NCBI GenBank assembly: GCA_904419875.1
Contig: CAJFTG010000020.1
Location: 1 to 41,874 of the forward strand
DNA: 41,874 bases
Reading direction: 5' to 3'
DNA from: Candidatus Avimonas caecicola
GTDB lineage: Bacteria > Bacillota > Clostridia > Oscillospirales > Acutalibacteraceae
The translations under genes and the position numbers were made by a program. Below are positions 7,818 through 16,003 of this stretch, piece after piece; position 1 is the stretch's first letter; every line of letters starts with the position of its first letter. The notes under the pieces were generated by a model. It was given only the letters and a program-made list of their open reading frames with translations, was not told the DNA's origin and searched no databases.

Positions 7818-9548
7818 ATGCGCAGACGGTTTTTCCGGGCGGCTACCCTGGCGATTCTGGCGGGGCTGGTGGTCGCCTTCCTTTTTGCGGTCCCGCTGAT
7901 GGGGCAGCTTTACACCGACGAAACCGAAAAGCGGCTGGACACCGCGCTGGCCCTGGTGTGCGGTTATTCCCTGCCCGAAGGGGAACAGCCCTATGAGCGG
8001 CTGGCGGAGGACGCCGCCGCCAGGCTGGCCGGGGAGGAGCTGCGCATCACCCTGATCGCGGAGGACGGCACGGTGCTGGGGGACAGCGAAACCGACCCGG
8101 CGGGGATGGCCAATCACGCCGGCCGGCCCGAGGTGAGGCAGGCGCTGGAAACCGGCGAAGGGCGGGATATCCGCCGAAGCGATACCACCGGCGAGCGGGA
8201 GATGTACCGCGCCGTGACGCAGACCATGCCGGACGGCAGCCGGGTGGTTTTCCGCGCCTCCCTGTCCCTGGAGGGGGAAGGGAGGATGCAGGCGACCCTG
8301 TGGGGCTGCGGGCTGATCGGCATGTTCATGGGGCTGGTGGCGGCCCTGTTCGCCGCCCATTATTCGGCCGGCCGGCTGATGGAGCCGCTGCAGGAGCTGA
8401 CGGGGGCTGCCCGGCGGATCGCGGCGGGGGAGACCGGCGTCCGGGTCGCCGCCGCGCCGGACGAGATGGGGGAGCTGTCCGGCGCCTTCAACCGGATGAC
8501 CGAACGGCTGGCCGCCGCCCACGCCGAGCTGGAATACAGCAGCGAACGGATGGCCGGCATCCTGCAGGGGATGGACGACGGCGTCATTGCGCTGGACGCG
8601 GACGGGAGAATCACCCTGCTCACCCGCCGCGCGCGGGAGCTGCTCGGCGCGGTCCCCTCCGAGGCTTCCCGGCTGGAGGAGTGCGGGGGGAACTATCTGG
8701 CGGTGCAGGGTCTCCTGGAGCGGGCGATGGAGAGCGGGGAGCCGGTGCGGGAGACGCTGGCCCTGGCGGGGCCGCCGGAGCGCATCCTGCAGGTGTATGC
8801 GGCGCGGGTGAAGGAGACGCGGGAGGGCGGCGCGCTGGCGGTGTTCTCCGATGTGACCCGGATCCGCAAGCTGGAAATCATGCGCAGCGAATTCGTCGCC
8901 AACGTCACCCACGAGCTGAAAACGCCGCTGACCTCCATCCGCGGGTATATCGAGCTGCTCAAGAGCGGGCCCAGGGACGAGGAGACCGCCCGCTCGTTTT
9001 ATGAAATCATTGAGATCGAGGCGGAACGCCTGCAGAAGCTGACCGACGACCTTCTTCAGCTTTCCGAAATTGAAAGCGGCGCGCGGGGAGGGGAGAACGA
9101 ATCCGTCGGGGTGGAGGAAGCCCTTGGGCAGATCTGTGAATCCCTCCGGCCGGAAGCGGAGGGCCGCGGCATCGCCTTCCGCCTGCAGGTGGAGCCCGGC
9201 CTGCGGGTGGGCGCCAGCCCCCGCCGCTTCCATCAGCTGATGAAGAACCTGATGGAAAACGCGGTGAAATACAACCGGGACAACGGGTCGGTCGCGGTCA
9301 CGGCGCAAAAGGAGCGCGGGGTGGCGGTTATCCGGGTGGCCGACACCGGCATCGGCATCCCGGCGGAGCACCTGGGCCGGATTTTCGAGCGGTTTTACCG
9401 GGTAGACAAGGGGCGTTCCCGGGAGCAGGGAGGCACCGGGCTCGGCCTGTCCATTGTCAAGCACATCGTCAGCCTGTACGGCGGCGACATCCAGGTGGAA
9501 AGCGAGGCCGGGACAGGGTCGGCCTTTACGGTGCGCCTTCCCCTGTGA
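7818..9548 (+). CDS. phoR: Phosphate-regulon sensor histidine kinase PhoR
   Basis: Membrane kinase of 576 aa that pairs with the response regulator encoded just upstream. Order of parts: membrane helix 1 (about 8-30), an extracytoplasmic sensor region of about 130 residues, membrane helix 2 (about 161-182), HAMP (about 183-236), a PAS domain (about 243-350, G-M-D-D-G-V-I-A-L-D-A-D-G), the phosphoacceptor helix with H365 in A-N-V-T-H-E-L-K-T-P, then the ATPase domain with N-box N-L-M-E-N-A-V-K-Y-N, G1 D-T-G-I-G-I-P and G2 G-T-G-L-G-L-S-I-V. ATG 7818 is preferred over GTG 7803, because that GTG immediately precedes the GGAGG ribosome-binding site. TM-HAMP-PAS-kinase order is the classic PhoR layout. 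Confidence 0.93.
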   Translation: MRRRFFRAATLAILAGLVVAFLFAVPLMGQLYTDETEKRLDTALALVCGYSLPEGEQPYERLAEDAAARLAGEELRITLIAEDGTVLGDSETDPAGMANHAGRPEVRQALETGEGRDIRRSDTTGEREMYRAVTQTMPDGSRVVFRASLSLEGEGRMQATLWGCGLIGMFMGLVAALFAAHYSAGRLMEPLQELTGAARRIAAGETGVRVAAAPDEMGELSGAFNRMTERLAAAHAELEYSSERMAGILQGMDDGVIALDADGRITLLTRRARELLGAVPSEASRLEECGGNYLAVQGLLERAMESGEPVRETLALAGPPERILQVYAARVKETREGGALAVFSDVTRIRKLEIMRSEFVANVTHELKTPLTSIRGYIELLKSGPRDEETARSFYEIIEIEAERLQKLTDDLLQLSEIESGARGGENESVGVEEALGQICESLRPEAEGRGIAFRLQVEPGLRVGASPRRFHQLMKNLMENAVKYNRDNGSVAVTAQKERGVAVIRVADTGIGIPAEHLGRIFERFYRVDKGRSREQGGTGLGLSIVKHIVSLYGGDIQVESEAGTGSAFTVRLPL

Positions 9549-9686
9549 GGGCCGCGGGGTTCCGCAGGGCCCGCGGCGCGCGGCGGCACACGGGACGGGG
9601 CAAAAAGTAGAAAGATGCAGCCCCGCCTCCCTTTGGCGCGAAAAGCGGGCCGCCGTCGGGAGGAGCGGGCCGCCGGGCGATTAGGA

Positions 9687-9722
9687 GGGTCCGCCGCAAA
9701 ACCGCGGTTTTGCGGCGGACCC
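9687..9722. terminator. Perfect 36-nt inverted repeat after phoR
   Basis: Two 18-nt arms meet without a spacer (GGGTCCGCCGCAAAACCG and its complement). In RNA this would make a long GC-rich stem with a small A/C/G loop. No T-tract follows on either strand, so it may be a Rho-assisted or 3'-end-protecting hairpin rather than a classical terminator. It shares the GCCGCAAA core with the 3022-3057 hairpin. Confidence 0.55.
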
Positions 9723-9730
9723 GATGGCCG

Positions 9731-9756
9731 TCATACCCATCATACCCGTCATACCA
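9731..9756. repeat. 9-bp tandem repeat TCATACCCR, three copies
   Basis: TCATACCCA (9731-9739), TCATACCCG (9740-9748) and TCATACCA (9749-9756, one base short) lie head to tail nine bases after the palindrome. The function is unknown; it could be slippage-derived. Confidence 0.8.
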
Positions 9757-9860
9757 TTAGAAAAGCAGACGGCGCTTTCTTTTTTTCGGGAAAAATTGCA
9801 GCATGCGGGGGAAAAGCCTGCAAAAAGGCGGCTTTTTCGCCGGAAAATTTGAAATAGTCC

Positions 9861-9889
9861 TTGCAATGTGAAGACCCGGACAGTATAAT
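9861..9889 (+). promoter_or_regulatory. Sigma-A promoter of the liv operon
   Basis: TTGCAA (9861-9866), a 17-bp spacer and TATAAT (9884-9889). The predicted leader to the livJ ATG is about 100 nt. I see no T-box or riboswitch structure in it. Confidence 0.8.
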
Positions 9890-9994
9890 ATGTAGCAAGC
9901 GGGTTTGCCGGAGCGGCGGCCTGCGCTGGCTTTCAGGACGATTCTTTCCCGTCTGCGCGTCGGCGCGGCTTCGGGGATGACGGAGGGGTTTATT

Positions 9995-11158
9995 ATGAAA
10001 AACGGTAAGAAGGCAAAGGTGCTGGCTGCGGTGCTGTCCGCGGCCCTGTTTGTCATGCCGCTGGCCGGCTGTACCCAGGACGGCGGCGCCGAAGGAGACA
10101 CCATTAAGATCGGCGCCCTGGCGCCGCTGACCGGCGACGTGTCCCAGTACGGGGTGGCGGTCAACAACGCCCTGAAGATGGCGGTGGAGGAGATCAACGC
10201 CAACGGCGGTGTGCTCGGCAAGCAGATCGACTATATGGTCGAGGATGAAAAGGGCGACGTGACCGAGGCGATGAACGCCTACAACAAGCTGGTGGGCCAA
10301 GGGGTGGTCGCCATTGTCGGCGACGTGACCTCCGCTCCGTCCAAGGCGGTGGCGCAGAGGGCCAACGACGACGGCATGCCGATCATCACCGCTTCGGGCA
10401 CCGACGCGGAGATCACCCAGACGGGGAAATACGCTTACCGCACCTGCTTTATCGACCCGTACCAGGGCAAGCTGATGGCGACCTACGCCTCCAAGGAGCT
10501 GGGCGCCAAGTCGGTGGCCGTGCTGTATGACAGCGGCGACTCCTATTCCACCGGCATTGCGGACGCTTTTGAGGAAACCGCCAGGGAGCTGGGGCTGACC
10601 GTGACCAACAAGGAAGGCTATGCCCACGGCAGCACCGATTTCAACGCCCAGCTCACCAAGATCAAGGCCGGCAATCCCGACGTGGTCATGCTCCCGGTGT
10701 ATTATCAGGATGTGGTGCTGATCCTCCGGCAGGCGCAGCAGCAGGGGCTTGGCTGCCAGTTCCTCGGCGCGGACGGCTGGGACGGCGTGGTGCCGCAGCT
10801 CGACGGCGACAGCAGCCTGAACGACCTGCTCGCCAAATCCTATTTCTGCAGCCAGTATTCCGCGTCCTCGGACGACCCGAAGCTGCAGAGCTTCCTGACC
10901 ACCTATAAAGAGAAATACAATCTGGACGCCACCATGTTTGCCGTGCTGGGCTACGACACCATGTATATTCTGGCCGACGCCATTGAGCGCGCCGGGTCCA
11001 CCGACGCCGACGCGATCATCCAGGCGCTCAGCGAGACCGAATACGCCGGCCTGACCGGCACCACCACCTTCGACGAGGACCGCAACCCGGTGCGCGAGTC
11101 GGTGATCACCACGTTTGAGAACGGCAATTACAAGGTGCTGGAGACCTACCAGGCATAA
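9995..11158 (+). CDS. livJ: Branched-chain amino acid ABC transporter substrate-binding lipoprotein
   Basis: This 387-aa extracytoplasmic receptor is lipid-anchored. It has a signal peptide with K-residues at 3-8, lipobox L-A-G-C with Cys26, a short acidic linker, then the LivJ/LivK periplasmic-binding fold: I-K-I-G-A-L-A-P-L-T-G-D (strand 1 and ligand-loop serine/threonines), E-I-N-A-N-G-G-V-L-G-K-Q-I, V-G-D-V-T-S-A-P-S-K-A-V-A, and the second lobe with Y-A-H-G-S-T-D-F. ATG 9995 has GGAGGGG 8 nt upstream and starts the signal peptide; upstream in-frame starts lack one. Ligand (Leu/Ile/Val or another amino acid) is inferred from the family and the livHMGF neighbours, so exact specificity is open. 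Confidence 0.94.
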   Translation: MKNGKKAKVLAAVLSAALFVMPLAGCTQDGGAEGDTIKIGALAPLTGDVSQYGVAVNNALKMAVEEINANGGVLGKQIDYMVEDEKGDVTEAMNAYNKLVGQGVVAIVGDVTSAPSKAVAQRANDDGMPIITASGTDAEITQTGKYAYRTCFIDPYQGKLMATYASKELGAKSVAVLYDSGDSYSTGIADAFEETARELGLTVTNKEGYAHGSTDFNAQLTKIKAGNPDVVMLPVYYQDVVLILRQAQQQGLGCQFLGADGWDGVVPQLDGDSSLNDLLAKSYFCSQYSASSDDPKLQSFLTTYKEKYNLDATMFAVLGYDTMYILADAIERAGSTDADAIIQALSETEYAGLTGTTTFDEDRNPVRESVITTFENGNYKVLETYQA

Positions 11159-11203
11159 ACAGGCAACGAGCGGGTTCCCGCTTGTGAAAACCGGATAACG
11201 GCG

Positions 11204-11230
11204 AAAAAAGGGCGTATACCGCCCTTTTTT
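11204..11230. terminator. Terminator between livJ and livH
   Basis: The 11-bp stem has arms AAAAAAGGGCG (11204-11214) and CGCCCTTTTTT (11220-11230), with loop TATAC. A-run and T-run flank the GC core, so it can work in either direction. It probably trims livHMGF expression relative to livJ. Confidence 0.85.
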
Positions 11231-11354
11231 CGGATTTATGGTTCCCGGCGTCTGTTCGTGGCTTTTCATGAGTTTTGATCGTTCCCGGCCGTTTCTTTTC
11301 GCTTTTTCAATTCTGCCGCGGCATGTGCAAGGACAAGGAGAGTGGGTAGGACCG

Positions 11355-12236
11355 ATGGACTTTTTCACGCAGCTTCTCAACGGGCTCGGGCTTGGGAGCA
11401 TCTACGCGCTGATTGCCCTGGGCTACAGCATGGTATACGGCATTGTGCAGCTGATCAACTTTGCCCACGGCGATATCATCATGGTGGGCGGCTATGCCAT
11501 CTATGTGGCGCTGTCGATGGCGGGAATGCCGCTCTGGCTGGCGGTGCTGGTCCCCATTGTGGTGTGCGCGCTGGCCGGCGTGCTGATCGAGCGGCTCGCC
11601 TACCAGCGGCTGCTGACCCACAACGCGGAGCGTATCTCCCTGCTGATTACCGCGCTGGGCGTGAGTATTTTCCTGCAGAATCTGTTCATGCTCGTGTTCG
11701 GTTCGGAGGCCAAAACGGTGCCGCCGATGTTCGGCTCGAACAGCGTTGAGCTGGGCGGGCTGTCGGTGGCCTCCTCGACGCTGATCAACATTGTGGTTTC
11801 GGTGGTGATGATGGTCATTCTGCAGCTGCTGGTAAACCGGACCAAGATCGGCAAGGCGATGCAGGCGACCTCGGAGGATGCCGGCGCGGCCAAGTTGATG
11901 GGTATTAACACCAAAAACATCATTATGCTCACCTTTGCCGTGGGTTCCATCCTGGCGGCGGTCGGCGCGGTGCTGTACTGCAACACCTACCCGCAGATCC
12001 GCCCGACGATGGGCAACCTCCTCGGCCTGAAGGCATTCGTCGCGGCGGTGCTCGGCGGCATCGGCTCCATCCCGGGGGCCATGCTGGGCGGCTATCTTCT
12101 CGGCGTGCTGGAGCAGCTGACCAAGGCGTACATCACCACCGAGGTGACCGATGCGGTGGTGTTCGCCATCCTGATCGTGGTGCTGCTGGTCCGGCCGGCC
12201 GGGCTGATGGGCAGGAACCGGAAGGAGAAGGTATAG
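11355..12236 (+). CDS. livH: Branched-chain amino acid ABC transporter permease LivH
   Basis: Inner-membrane channel subunit of 293 aa, the normal LivH length. It starts with D-F-F-T-Q-L-L-N-G-L-G-L-G-S-I-Y-A-L-I-A-L-G-Y-S-M-V-Y-G, the family's signature first helix, then I-N-F-A-H-G-D-I. There are about eight membrane helices. The coupling loop has A-T-S-E-D-A-G-A-A-K-L-M-G-I-N, and the C-terminal half carries G-G-I-G-S-I-P-G-A-M-L-G-G. ATG 11355 is chosen because the conserved fold starts there; in-frame codons further up cross the terminator. The gene is separated from livJ by the 11204-11230 terminator, so it depends on read-through or an unseen promoter. Confidence 0.95.
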   Translation: MDFFTQLLNGLGLGSIYALIALGYSMVYGIVQLINFAHGDIIMVGGYAIYVALSMAGMPLWLAVLVPIVVCALAGVLIERLAYQRLLTHNAERISLLITALGVSIFLQNLFMLVFGSEAKTVPPMFGSNSVELGGLSVASSTLINIVVSVVMMVILQLLVNRTKIGKAMQATSEDAGAAKLMGINTKNIIMLTFAVGSILAAVGAVLYCNTYPQIRPTMGNLLGLKAFVAAVLGGIGSIPGAMLGGYLLGVLEQLTKAYITTEVTDAVVFAILIVVLLVRPAGLMGRNRKEKV

Positions 12237-12322
12237 GTGAAAGAGCGTTTGGCTTCAAAACGCCCGGCGGCGCGGGGCGCGCGGACTGCGGGCGCGGAAC
12301 ATAAGAGAAGGGCGGGGGTATC

Positions 12323-13381
12323 ATGGGAAACAAGCGAGGGCTGAAAAAGAAGACCGGGGCGTATTACCTGGTGAACGCCGTGCTGACCGCCGTCCTTTTC
12401 ACGGTATTCTTCCTTCTGATTTCCGGAAGGACGCTGAACAATTACTGGAGCGGCATCGTGGTGCTGGTGTGCATCAACGTCATCCTGGCGGTCAGCCTGA
12501 ATCTGGTGACCGGCATCCTGGGCCAGCTGGTGCTGGGCCACGCCGGCTTTATGCTGGTGGGCGCCTATGCGGCGGCGAATTTTACCAGGGCGTTTGTGAC
12601 CAACGGCTCGATGTCGCTGTACGCCGCGTTGCCGGTCGCCATGCTCATTGGCGGCCTTGTCGCCGCGGTGTTCGGCGTGGTCATCGGCATCCCGGCGCTG
12701 CGCCTGAAGGGGGATTATCTGGCGATTATCACCCTCGGCTTCGGCGAAATCATCCGGGTCATGGCGAACGCGGAGTTCCTGCAGCCGATCACCAACGGCG
12801 CGATGGGCCTTTCGGTAAAGATCTTCAGCAGCCGGACCGACCCGGGGGCGATGTTTGTCTTTGCGTTTGTGGTCATGGTACTGGTTATCTTTATCAGCTA
12901 CACCTTCGGCCGCTCCCGCCACGGGCGCTCGGTCATCTCCATCCGCGAGGATGAGATCGCGGCCGAGGCCATGGGGGTCAACACAACCTATTACAAGCTG
13001 TTCGCGTTTGTGCTGGCCGCGTTTATCGCCGGGGTGGCCGGGGCCCTCTACGCCCACCATATCGGGATGATTGACCCGGCGAAGTTCGATTTCAACCGGT
13101 CGGTGGAAATCCTCATCATGGTGGTGCTCGGCGGCATGGGCTCGATTTCCGGCTCGGTCATCTCGGCGACGGTGCTCACCCTCCTGCCCGAGCTGCTGCG
13201 CGGCTTCTCCGATTACCGGATGCTGCTGTATTCGGTCATCCTGATCTGCGTGATGCTGTTCCGGCCGTCCGGCCTGCTCGGCCGCTATGAGATTTCTCTG
13301 CCGAAGCTGGCGGACCGGCTGCTCCACCGGAAGGGCAAGGTGGAAAAGGCGGAAAAGGCGGAAAAGACGGGGGAGGCGTAA
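12323..13381 (+). CDS. livM: Branched-chain amino acid ABC transporter permease LivM
   Basis: Second channel subunit, 352 aa. A basic N-terminus (K-R-G-L-K-K-K) is followed by the LivM core with L-N-L-V-T-G-I-L-G-Q-L-V-L-G-H-A-G-F, G-D-Y-L-A-I-I-T-L-G-F-G-E-I-I-R, and the coupling segment I-R-E-D-E-I-A-A-E-A-M-G-V-N. About nine membrane helices are predicted. The C-terminal tail ends in a short E-K-A-E-K-A-E-K repeat, encoded by three 9-bp units (GGAAAAGGC at 13342 and 13351, GGAAAAGAC at 13360), an example of purine-repeat expansion at a gene 3' end. The stop codon is 3 bp before livG. Confidence 0.96.
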   Translation: MGNKRGLKKKTGAYYLVNAVLTAVLFTVFFLLISGRTLNNYWSGIVVLVCINVILAVSLNLVTGILGQLVLGHAGFMLVGAYAAANFTRAFVTNGSMSLYAALPVAMLIGGLVAAVFGVVIGIPALRLKGDYLAIITLGFGEIIRVMANAEFLQPITNGAMGLSVKIFSSRTDPGAMFVFAFVVMVLVIFISYTFGRSRHGRSVISIREDEIAAEAMGVNTTYYKLFAFVLAAFIAGVAGALYAHHIGMIDPAKFDFNRSVEILIMVVLGGMGSISGSVISATVLTLLPELLRGFSDYRMLLYSVILICVMLFRPSGLLGRYEISLPKLADRLLHRKGKVEKAEKAEKTGEA

Positions 13382-13384
13382 CCG

Positions 13385-14143
13385 ATGGCATTGCTGGAAA
13401 CCAAGGATCTGGGCATCGTCTTCGGCGGCCTGAAGGCGCTGGACGACGTGTACCTGAAGGTGGACGAGCGGGAGATCATCGGCCTGATCGGGCCGAACGG
13501 CGCGGGGAAAACCACGGTGTTCAATCTGCTCACCGGGGTGTATGCCCCGACCAAGGGGGCCATCCGCTTCTGCGGAAAAAGCATCATCGGCAAAAAGCCG
13601 TATCAGATCAACCGGCTGGGGATCGCGCGCACATTTCAGAACATCCGGCTGTTTAAGCACCTTTCCGTTCTGGACAACATCAAGGTGGCGATGAACCAGC
13701 ACATGAAATATACGGTTGCGGAGGCGGTCTTCCGCCTTCCCCGCTATTGGAAAGAGGAAGCGCGGGTGACCGAAAAGGCCCGGGAGCTGCTGCGGATTTT
13801 CAACATGGAGGATACCGCCGATCAGATGGCGGCCAACCTCCCGTACGGGCAGCAGCGCAAGCTGGAAATCCTCCGCGCGCTCGCGTCCCATCCCCGGCTG
13901 CTGCTGCTGGACGAGCCGGCCGCCGGCATGAACCCGACCGAAACCCGCGAGCTGATGGAAACCATCCGCCAAATCCGCGAGATGTTCGGGGTGGCCATTC
14001 TGCTGATCGAGCACGACATGAGCCTGGTCATGGGGGTGTGCGAACGGATTTATGTGCTGGATTACGGCACCCTGATCGCCGACGGCACGCCGGAGGAAAT
14101 CCGCACCAACGACAAGGTTATCAAGGCTTACCTCGGCGGCTAG
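13385..14143 (+). CDS. livG: Branched-chain amino acid ABC transporter ATPase LivG
   Basis: One of the two ATPases of the Liv importer; 252 aa. Visible motifs: Walker A G-P-N-G-A-G-K-T-T (about residues 37-45), Q-loop region A-R-T-F-Q-N-I-R-L-F-K (LivG-typical), signature-like P-Y-G-Q-Q-R-K-L-E-I (LivG family members have Y-G-Q-Q-R in place of S-G-G-Q), Walker B L-L-L-L-D-E-P-A-A-G-M-N-P, and switch histidine in L-I-E-H-D-M. The ATG is 3 bp after the livM stop and livF follows after 19 bp, so the three are co-transcribed and probably translationally coupled. Confidence 0.97.
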   Translation: MALLETKDLGIVFGGLKALDDVYLKVDEREIIGLIGPNGAGKTTVFNLLTGVYAPTKGAIRFCGKSIIGKKPYQINRLGIARTFQNIRLFKHLSVLDNIKVAMNQHMKYTVAEAVFRLPRYWKEEARVTEKARELLRIFNMEDTADQMAANLPYGQQRKLEILRALASHPRLLLLDEPAAGMNPTETRELMETIRQIREMFGVAILLIEHDMSLVMGVCERIYVLDYGTLIADGTPEEIRTNDKVIKAYLGG

Positions 14144-14162
14144 CGAAAGGAAGGGTGGAACC

Positions 14163-14873
14163 ATGCTGTCCGTTACCGATATCAATGTTTATTACGGCGC
14201 CATCCACGCGCTCAAGGGGGTTTCCTTCCATGTCGAGGAGGGAGAGATCGTTTCCCTGATCGGCGCGAACGGCGCGGGGAAGACCACGGCGATGCACACC
14301 GTGTCCGGCCTGCTCCGATCCCGCACCGGGGATATCCGCTTCCTGGGGCAGAGCATCGCCAAAACCGAACCGCACAAAATTGTGCGTATGGGGCTGGCTC
14401 AGGTTCCGGAAGGCCGCCGGGTGTTCGCGTCCCTCACGGTGGAGGAAAATCTGGAGATGGGGGCGTTTATCCGCAGCGCCAAGGATAAGGCGGGGATTGC
14501 CGAGGACCTGGAGATGGTCTTCGCCCGCTTCCCCCGGCTGAAGGAGCGCCGCCGGCAGCAGGCGGGCACCCTTTCCGGCGGCGAGCAGCAGATGCTGGCC
14601 ATCGGGCGGGCGCTGATGTCCCGGCCGAAAATGCTGCTGCTGGACGAACCCTCCATGGGGCTTTCCCCGATTCTGGTGCAGGAAATTTTCGACTGCATCC
14701 GGAACGTCAACAAGGGAGGGACGACCGTCCTTCTGGTGGAACAGAACGCCAAAATGGCGCTGTCCGTCTCCAGCCGCGCCTATGTGCTGGAAACGGGCGT
14801 CAACGTGCTGGAGGGAAAGGCCGGCGACCTGCTGGACAACGAACAGGTCCGCCGGGCCTATCTCGGGGCATAG
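14163..14873 (+). CDS. livF: Branched-chain amino acid ABC transporter ATPase LivF
   Basis: Second ATPase of the Liv importer; 236 aa, standard length. Walker A G-A-N-G-A-G-K-T-T lies near residue 36. The LivF-typical V-P-E-G-R-R-V-F-A-S-L-T-V-E-E-N-L follows the Q-loop, then signature L-S-G-G-E-Q-Q-M-L, Walker B M-L-L-L-D-E-P-S-M-G-L-S-P, and V-L-L-V-E-Q-N with Gln at the switch position, as usual for LivF. The ribosome-binding site is AAAGGAAGGG. It is the last gene of the liv operon, followed by a clear terminator at 14905-14938. Confidence 0.97.
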   Translation: MLSVTDINVYYGAIHALKGVSFHVEEGEIVSLIGANGAGKTTAMHTVSGLLRSRTGDIRFLGQSIAKTEPHKIVRMGLAQVPEGRRVFASLTVEENLEMGAFIRSAKDKAGIAEDLEMVFARFPRLKERRRQQAGTLSGGEQQMLAIGRALMSRPKMLLLDEPSMGLSPILVQEIFDCIRNVNKGGTTVLLVEQNAKMALSVSSRAYVLETGVNVLEGKAGDLLDNEQVRRAYLGA

Positions 14874-14904
14874 GGCCCGGACGCCGCCAACAATACAGCA
14901 GTTC

Positions 14905-14938
14905 AACGGGGCCGGCGCGGCAGCGCCCGCCCCGTTTT
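14905..14938 (+). terminator. Terminator of the liv operon
   Basis: The 14-bp stem with one C-C mismatch has arms AACGGGGCCGGCGC and GCGCCCGCCCCGTT, loop GGCA, followed by TTTT. It lies 31 bp after the livF stop. Confidence 0.85.
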
Positions 14939-15271
14939 CACGGGGTTCTTCTGCTCCTTTCGCTCTCCCTGTTCTCCCCGCGCCCCTTCCCTCCGCCAGA
15001 CTTTGCCCGTCCACAGCCTGACCGCCGGACGCGCCGCCCCTCGCTGCCTCCTGCGGCCCTCCGCTGTTCCCTGCCGTTTCCTGCTGTTTCCTGTTGTTTC
15101 CTGCGCTGCCCCTTTTGCTTCCAGCGGCTCCTTAACGCTCCCTGCCGCTCCCCGTCACTCCTGTTCCCCCTGTTCTCTCTGCCCCCTCTGTACCCCCTGT
15201 ACCCTCTGCCCCGTACCGGTCGCCCTCCCTGCCCCGGCGGCGATTCCATTCCCGGAAAGGTGGAAATTCCC
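14939..15271. other. Pyrimidine-rich livF-azlC spacer
   Basis: No gene is visible. From 14945 to 15235 the + strand is C/T-rich and poor in A, with tandem decamers at 15065-15104 and a CCCTCTGTACC-type repeat at 15180-15215. No promoter for azlC could be recognised in this biased sequence. Confidence 0.7.
15065..15104 (-). repeat. Decamer tandem repeat (minus-strand GCAGGAAACA), four copies
   Basis: On the + strand the units are TGTTCCCTGC, CGTTTCCTGC, TGTTTCCTGT and TGTTTCCTGC, exactly 10 bp apart. The reverse complement reads GCAGGAAACA, matching the GCAGG-plus-purines unit of the repeats at 411, 1258, 24884, 32208 and 35231. Confidence 0.88.
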
Positions 15272-16003
15272 ATGAATCAGGACTCTTCCCGGCGCAGGCG
15301 TTTCTGGGCCGGCTTCCGTTGCGGCGCGCCCGTGATGCTGGGCTATGCGCCGGTGTCCTTTGCGTTTGCGGTGTCGGCGGTGGCCGGTGGGCTTCCCTGG
15401 CCGGTGGCCCTGCTGATTTCCATGAGCAATTTCACCTCCGCCGGGCAGGTGGCCGGCGCGAACCTGATGGCCACGGGAGCCCCGCTGCCGGAGATCGGGC
15501 TGACGGTGTTTATCATCAATATCCGGTATTTCCTCATGTCCCTGTCCCTCTCCCAGAAGTTCCAGAACATGCCGGTTTTCAAGCGGCTCCTTGCGGCCAA
15601 CGGCGTGACGGACGAGATCTTTTTTCTCGCGGTGCGGCAGCCGGGGCAGGTTTCGGGCTGGTTTTTTGCCGGGCTGGCCGCCGGGCCGTATCTGGGCTGG
15701 GTGGGCGGCACGCTTCTGGGCGGCCTGGCCGGGTCGGTGCTTCCCCATGCCCTGTCTTCCGCGCTGGGGATCGCGCTGTACGCGATGTTCGTGGCCATTG
15801 TCATCCCCCCGGCCAAAAAGTCCCGCGCGGTGGCGGTGGTGACGGCCGGATCGGTGCTGCTTTCCTGCCTGTTCCGGTATGTGCCGGGGCTGAGGCTGAT
15901 CCCCTCCGGCTGGGCGCTGATCGTCGGCGCGGTCGCGGCGTCGGCCGCGGGCGCCCTGCTCTTCCCGGTGGGAGAGGAAGCGGAAGGAGGGCAGGCGGTA
16001 TGA
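15272..16003 (+). CDS. azlC: AzlC-family branched-chain amino acid exporter, large subunit
   Basis: This 243-aa membrane protein with about seven to eight helices acts with AzlD to export branched-chain amino acids or analogues (B. subtilis AzlCD, C. glutamicum BrnFE). Family hallmarks: F-R-C-G-A-P-V-M-L-G-Y-A-P-V-S-F-A-F-A-V near residue 13, M-S-N-F-T-S-A-G-Q-V-A-G, I-N-I-R-Y-F-L-M-S-L-S-L, and G-V-T-D-E-I-F. ATG 15272 is preferred over GTG 15260, because that GTG lies inside the AAAGGTGG ribosome-binding site. The stop codon overlaps the azlD start (ATGA). It lies downstream of the liv importer operon, so import and export of the same substrate class are neighbours. Confidence 0.93.
   Translation: MNQDSSRRRRFWAGFRCGAPVMLGYAPVSFAFAVSAVAGGLPWPVALLISMSNFTSAGQVAGANLMATGAPLPEIGLTVFIINIRYFLMSLSLSQKFQNMPVFKRLLAANGVTDEIFFLAVRQPGQVSGWFFAGLAAGPYLGWVGGTLLGGLAGSVLPHALSSALGIALYAMFVAIVIPPAKKSRAVAVVTAGSVLLSCLFRYVPGLRLIPSGWALIVGAVAASAAGALLFPVGEEAEGGQAV

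Larger units (their letters stand above)
9549..9994. other. phoR-livJ intergenic region
   Basis: No gene is seen in 446 bases. The region holds a perfect 36-nt palindrome (9687-9722), a 9-bp triple repeat (9731-9756), an AT-rich run and the liv promoter (9861-9889). Confidence 0.75.

Noticed and set aside
9889-9994. Riboswitch or T-box in the liv leader
   Set aside because: The leader is only about 100 nt, with no T-box sequence, anti-terminator pair or recognisable aptamer.
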